A stretch of 44,614 bases of DNA, taken from contig JAHEHE010000013.1 of assembly GCA_024644725.1 (NCBI GenBank), positions 1 to 44,614 on the forward strand, written 5' to 3'. The stretch is from Flavobacteriaceae bacterium. Its GTDB lineage: Bacteria > Bacteroidota > Bacteroidia > Flavobacteriales > Flavobacteriaceae. How positions within the stretch are numbered: the stretch's first letter is position 1; every line of letters begins with the position of its first letter. The notes below the pieces were generated by a model. The model was not told the origin of the DNA. It saw nothing but the letters and a program-made list of their open reading frames with translations, and ran no database searches. This document shows positions 41,536 through 44,614 of the stretch, one piece after another. A program made the position numbers and the translations under genes.

Positions 41536-44500
41536 TTACTTATTCAAGTACACCCAACCTGTCTCAGGCTTTCTGCCATCCCTGTTGAACTTGATCACGT
41601 AGAAATACGTTCCGGCAGGAAGAATATCGTCTCCCAGGTTCAACTGACCGGAGGATCTTCCATCCCACCAATCCGGTTTCAGGGCTCCATTTCGTTTATA
41701 CTCGTAGACCTTGTTTCCTTGCCTGTTGAAAACTTGCATTTCAAAGTTCATATAGGTCGACAAGGCAGGTACGATCAGCTCGTCATTCTTTCCGTCACCG
41801 TTTGGTGAGAAACCGTTCGGTACAATATTACACGGTGTTACATCCAGGTAATTCGGCGTGAGGTCCTCATCACAATCATCATTGGTCGGGTCTCCGTCTT
41901 CATTGTCATCCTCCTCTATTGTGGCGATGCCATCATTGTCATCATCCATATCTCTGTAGTCAACGTCGTCTGTACCGTCGTTGTTCGGCAGATCCGTCAG
42001 CGGATCAAAGATCTCATCGTTCGGAATGAACCCGTCATTCGCATCTGAACCTTCAAAAGCATCATCCAAACCATCATTGTCCTGATCGTTGCCTGACATG
42101 GCAATGTCAGCGGATCCATCAGCATTGAAATCATGACCTTCAATCTCATCCGGCACATTGTCATCATCTGAATCCAGATCCAGGTAATCAGGCGTGCTGT
42201 CATTGTCGGAGTTGACCGGAGAAATTCCTTCTCCACTTCCAGGCCCGCTCTCATAGGCATCATCCAGTCCGTTAGAATCGGAGTCTGCGAATGAAGGCAG
42301 CACATAGTTCAACGTGGGCTGAGCTTCTATATTGTCAGGGATTCCATCTCCGTCAGCATCCAGATCCAGGTAGTTCGCCAAACCGTCATTGTCATCATCA
42401 CTGCTACCTTCCACTACTGTGAGCACACCGTCACTATCATCATCGATATCCAGGTAGTTTCTCACGATGTCACCATCAGTATCATCTGTTGTCGGATCAT
42501 TGTCTCCATTCAGGTCTTCGTCAATCGTTGCAATGCCATCATTGTCATCGTCTTCATCCCTGTAATCGGCTTCACCGTCATTGTCCGTATCCGGAAGCTG
42601 TGATGGATCCTGGATCTCATCATTGGGCACAAAACCGTCGTTGATGTCCGATCCCTCGTATCCGTCATCCAATCCGTCTTCATCCGCATCGGTACCCAGC
42701 GGGAAGACATCTCCCATGCTGTCGCGATCGTAATCATGACCTTCAATCGTGTCGGGCACGTTGTCATTGTCGGAATCTTCATCCAGGTAATCTGCTACAG
42801 CGTCCCCGTCAGAATCTGTGATGCTCAATCCTTCTCCAGTACCAGGCGCACTCTCATAGAGATCATCCAGTCCGTTTCTGTCGGAATCCGTTCCCGAAGG
42901 AGCGATAAATCCATTCGTAGTTTGAGCTTCCACATTGTCTGGCAATCCATCGTTGTCTGAATCGAGATCCAGGCTATCTGCATAACCATCACCATCCGTG
43001 TCATTGTCGCCTTCGACAGTGTCCAGGATTCCGTCATTGTCATCATCCACATCGTAGATGTCTCCCACCAGGTCACCATCCGTATCTACAAGCACCTCGA
43101 TAGTCACGGTTGCCGTAGACGTGTCGCCACTTGTCGTTCCGATCAGTCCCTGACCATCTTCAATCGTGTAGGTGAATGAGTCAAAGCCTACATAGTCCGG
43201 ATTTGGGGTATACTCGATAAAGTCATCGGTCGGATCCGCTGGCGTTCCGTTGTCGTTGACCGCTGCTGTACCATTCGATGGTCCAGTGGTCAAAACGATT
43301 GGAGAGTCAGAAGGCCCGTCGCCTCCAAAGTCATCCGCTCCATTTCCATTGTCATCAAGCACACGGATAGCGTTGTCAGTTGTGTTTTCAACAACAATCA
43401 CCTGATCATCGATCGCCGTTGGCAAGAAATTGATTACCATGTCATCCAAAATGTCTTCGTCATCATCTTCGATCCCGTCATTCAGGTCATCCGCATCAAA
43501 GCTCACTGAAGGATCACTGTCAAAGTCGATCACATCCGAAGCGATGATTTCCGCCGGGTTCTCATAGGTTCCCGTGGTCAACACTTCTGCATTGAACTCA
43601 AGGGCTACCAAGCTGCCACTGGCAATCGTCAGACCCGACCATGTCAATGTCGAACCACTCAGGCTTCCGCCATTTGTGATGTTGCCTATTGAACCGAATC
43701 CATCCGGTACTATGTCCTCCACAGAAACTCCTGTGGCTGCACTCGGTCCGTCATTTTGCACCGTGATCGTAAAGGTCACAACATCACCCGTGGTGGGGTT
43801 CATGTCATTTACCGTTTTGATCAGGCTCAGATCGGCAACTGGAATCGGATCAATTGTGATCTCTTCCTGGTCATCCTCAGATGCAATTCCGTTTCCAGGA
43901 GTCGAATCAGGATCTGTATTGTCCGAAGCGCTCACTTCAGCAATATTCGTATAGTTCCCTGTCGGATTAACAAGCGCCGTGATTTCGATGCTTGCAGAAG
44001 TTCCAATCGTCAGGTCTCCAGCGGTCCAGGCTCCAGTTCCCGAGTTGTAGGCTCCGCCTGCATTGTCCGAAACATAGGTGTATCCGCTTGGCAACAGGTC
44101 TGAAACCTCAATCCCCGTGGCGTCACTTGGGCCAATATTGCTCACTTCAATCGTGAAGGTCACATTGGCGCCCACGTAAGGATTCATTTCATCCACACTC
44201 ATGCTCAGTTCCAGGTCGGACACAGGAATCGGATTGGTATCCGCATTGTCCTGGTCATCTTCTGTCAGCACATCATTCCCCGGGGTTGAATCCGGATCAA
44301 TATTGTCGGCAGCCACTACCTGAGCCACATTGTTGTAGTCACCCATAGCCAATACATCTGCCGTAACTGTCAGGGATGAGCTCGCTCCAATCGCAAGACT
44401 TCCAACAGTCCACAGTCCTGTAGTATTATCATAGTCGCCACCAGCATTGTCAGACACATAGCTATAACCATCAGGCAACAAGTCTTCAACTACAATTCCT

Positions 44501-44614
44501 GTAGCCAAACTCGGACCTTGATTCACCAGGGTCACCGTGAAATTCACCTGGCTTCCTACAAATGGTGTACTATTATCTACAGACTTGATAAGCTCCAGGT
44601 CTGAAACCGCAACC
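41536..44614 (-). CDS. giant T9SS-secreted adhesin B (5' end outside window)
   Basis: The 3' 1026 codons of a large secreted protein; the frame is still open at the right edge. From the N-terminal side it has three DUF11-type repeats ([42 protein letters not shown]), used as stalk elements in other surface proteins. A cadherin-like domain follows ([16 protein letters not shown], then [15 protein letters not shown]). A long acidic calcium-loop region comes next ([20 protein letters not shown]), including a 201-residue block repeated twice. The type-B T9SS C-terminal domain ([33 protein letters not shown]) ends the protein. It is followed by porP and ompA. The start and signal peptide must lie beyond 44614. 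Confidence 0.92.
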   Translation of the reverse strand, partial: VAVSDLELIKSVDNSTPFVGSQVNFTVTLVNQGPSLATGIVVEDLLPDGYSYVSDNAGGDYDNTTGLWTVGSLAIGASSSLTVTADVLAMGDYNNVAQVVAADNIDPDSTPGNDVLTEDDQDNADTNPIPVSDLELSMSVDEMNPYVGANVTFTIEVSNIGPSDATGIEVSDLLPSGYTYVSDNAGGAYNSGTGAWTAGDLTIGTSASIEITALVNPTGNYTNIAEVSASDNTDPDSTPGNGIASEDDQEEITIDPIPVADLSLIKTVNDMNPTTGDVVTFTITVQNDGPSAATGVSVEDIVPDGFGSIGNITNGGSLSGSTLTWSGLTIASGSLVALEFNAEVLTTGTYENPAEIIASDVIDFDSDPSVSFDADDLNDGIEDDDEDILDDMVINFLPTAIDDQVIVVENTTDNAIRVLDDNGNGADDFGGDGPSDSPIVLTTGPSNGTAAVNDNGTPADPTDDFIEYTPNPDYVGFDSFTYTIEDGQGLIGTTSGDTSTATVTIEVLVDTDGDLVGDIYDVDDDNDGILDTVEGDNDTDGDGYADSLDLDSDNDGLPDNVEAQTTNGFIAPSGTDSDRNGLDDLYESAPGTGEGLSITDSDGDAVADYLDEDSDNDNVPDTIEGHDYDRDSMGDVFPLGTDADEDGLDDGYEGSDINDGFVPNDEIQDPSQLPDTDNDGEADYRDEDDDNDGIATIDEDLNGDNDPTTDDTDGDIVRNYLDIDDDSDGVLTVVEGSSDDDNDGLANYLDLDADGDGIPDNIEAQPTLNYVLPSFADSDSNGLDDAYESGPGSGEGISPVNSDNDSTPDYLDLDSDDDNVPDEIEGHDFNADGSADIAMSGNDQDNDGLDDAFEGSDANDGFIPNDEIFDPLTDLPNNDGTDDVDYRDMDDDNDGIATIEEDDNEDGDPTNDDCDEDLTPNYLDVTPCNIVPNGFSPNGDGKNDELIVPALSTYMNFEMQVFNRQGNKVYEYKRNGALKPDWWDGRSSGQLNLGDDILPAGTYFYVIKFNRDGRKPETGWVYLNK
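41860..42950 (-). repeat. duplicated 201-residue acidic block in adhesin B
   Basis: Two copies, anchored by plus-strand GAGCTTC at 42924 and 42321 (603 bp, 201 codons apart). Each contains NxEAQ, a DS..NGLDD(L/A)YES(A/G)PG(T/S)GEG(L/I)S block, DNVPD(T/E)IEGHD and (D/E)GFxPNDEI, with many DxDxDG loops. Confidence 0.8.

Noticed and set aside
28227-44614. Recently acquired genomic island
   Set aside because: No integrase, transposase, flanking tRNA repeat or obvious composition change; the codon bias is explained by Asp-rich repeats.

Overview
The window looks like a chromosomal segment of a marine-type Flavobacteriaceae (Bacteroidota). The support is: promoters with the TAnnTTTG -7 element, few Shine-Dalgarno sequences, the pdxA-DUF177-rpmF-fabH-accB-accC and ileS-traR/dksA-lspA blocks, and two type IX secretion (T9SS)/gliding-type loci with PorP/SprF proteins and 'gliding motility-associated' C-terminal domains. 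Base composition looks close to even, which would fit a Robiginitalea/Muricauda-like lineage better than Flavobacterium itself; this is an impression, not a calculation.

Layout. 1-2.6 kb: 5' part of an ExbB/TolQ proton-channel gene, tRNA-Ser(GGA), type I asparaginase and a YugP-type zinc peptidase. 2.6-8.1 kb, minus strand: fatty-acid initiation genes fabH-accB-accC with a tightly linked Lrp/AsnC regulator, preceded by pdxA, a DUF177 protein and rpmF. 8.1-11.3 kb: riboflavin synthase, a tiny proline-rich membrane peptide, tRNA-Met(CAT), a small outer-membrane barrel, a conserved unknown and a polyprenyl synthetase. 11.5-18.2 kb, plus strand: a complete four-gene tripartite efflux operon (TetR regulator, TolC, lipoprotein adaptor, RND pump) with a recognisable promoter, a likely operator and a terminator. 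18.2-28.1 kb: a patatin-POTRA-barrel protein overlapping uvrC, a PLP decarboxylase, then lspA, a TraR/DksA-like protein and an IleS whose HIGH motif reads GIHH.

28.2-44.6 kb, minus strand, is the most distinctive part. Two consecutive cassettes each have the order giant secreted protein - PorP/SprF - OmpA-type protein; the downstream cassette carries an extra OmpA paralogue. Both giant proteins end in a T9SS type-B C-terminal domain. Cassette A encodes 2014 residues: leucine-rich repeats, a GEVED domain, then seven ~207-residue units, each combining acidic thrombospondin type-3-like calcium loops with an Ig-like part and two cysteines. Cassette B, running off the window, encodes at least 1026 residues: DUF11 repeats, a cadherin-like domain and a duplicated 201-residue acidic calcium-loop block. 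Each adhesin gene is followed directly by a hairpin before porP. The likely working model, an inference from the SprB/SprF system, is that each PorP/SprF partner helps export or anchor its own adhesin while the OmpA proteins tie the assembly to peptidoglycan.
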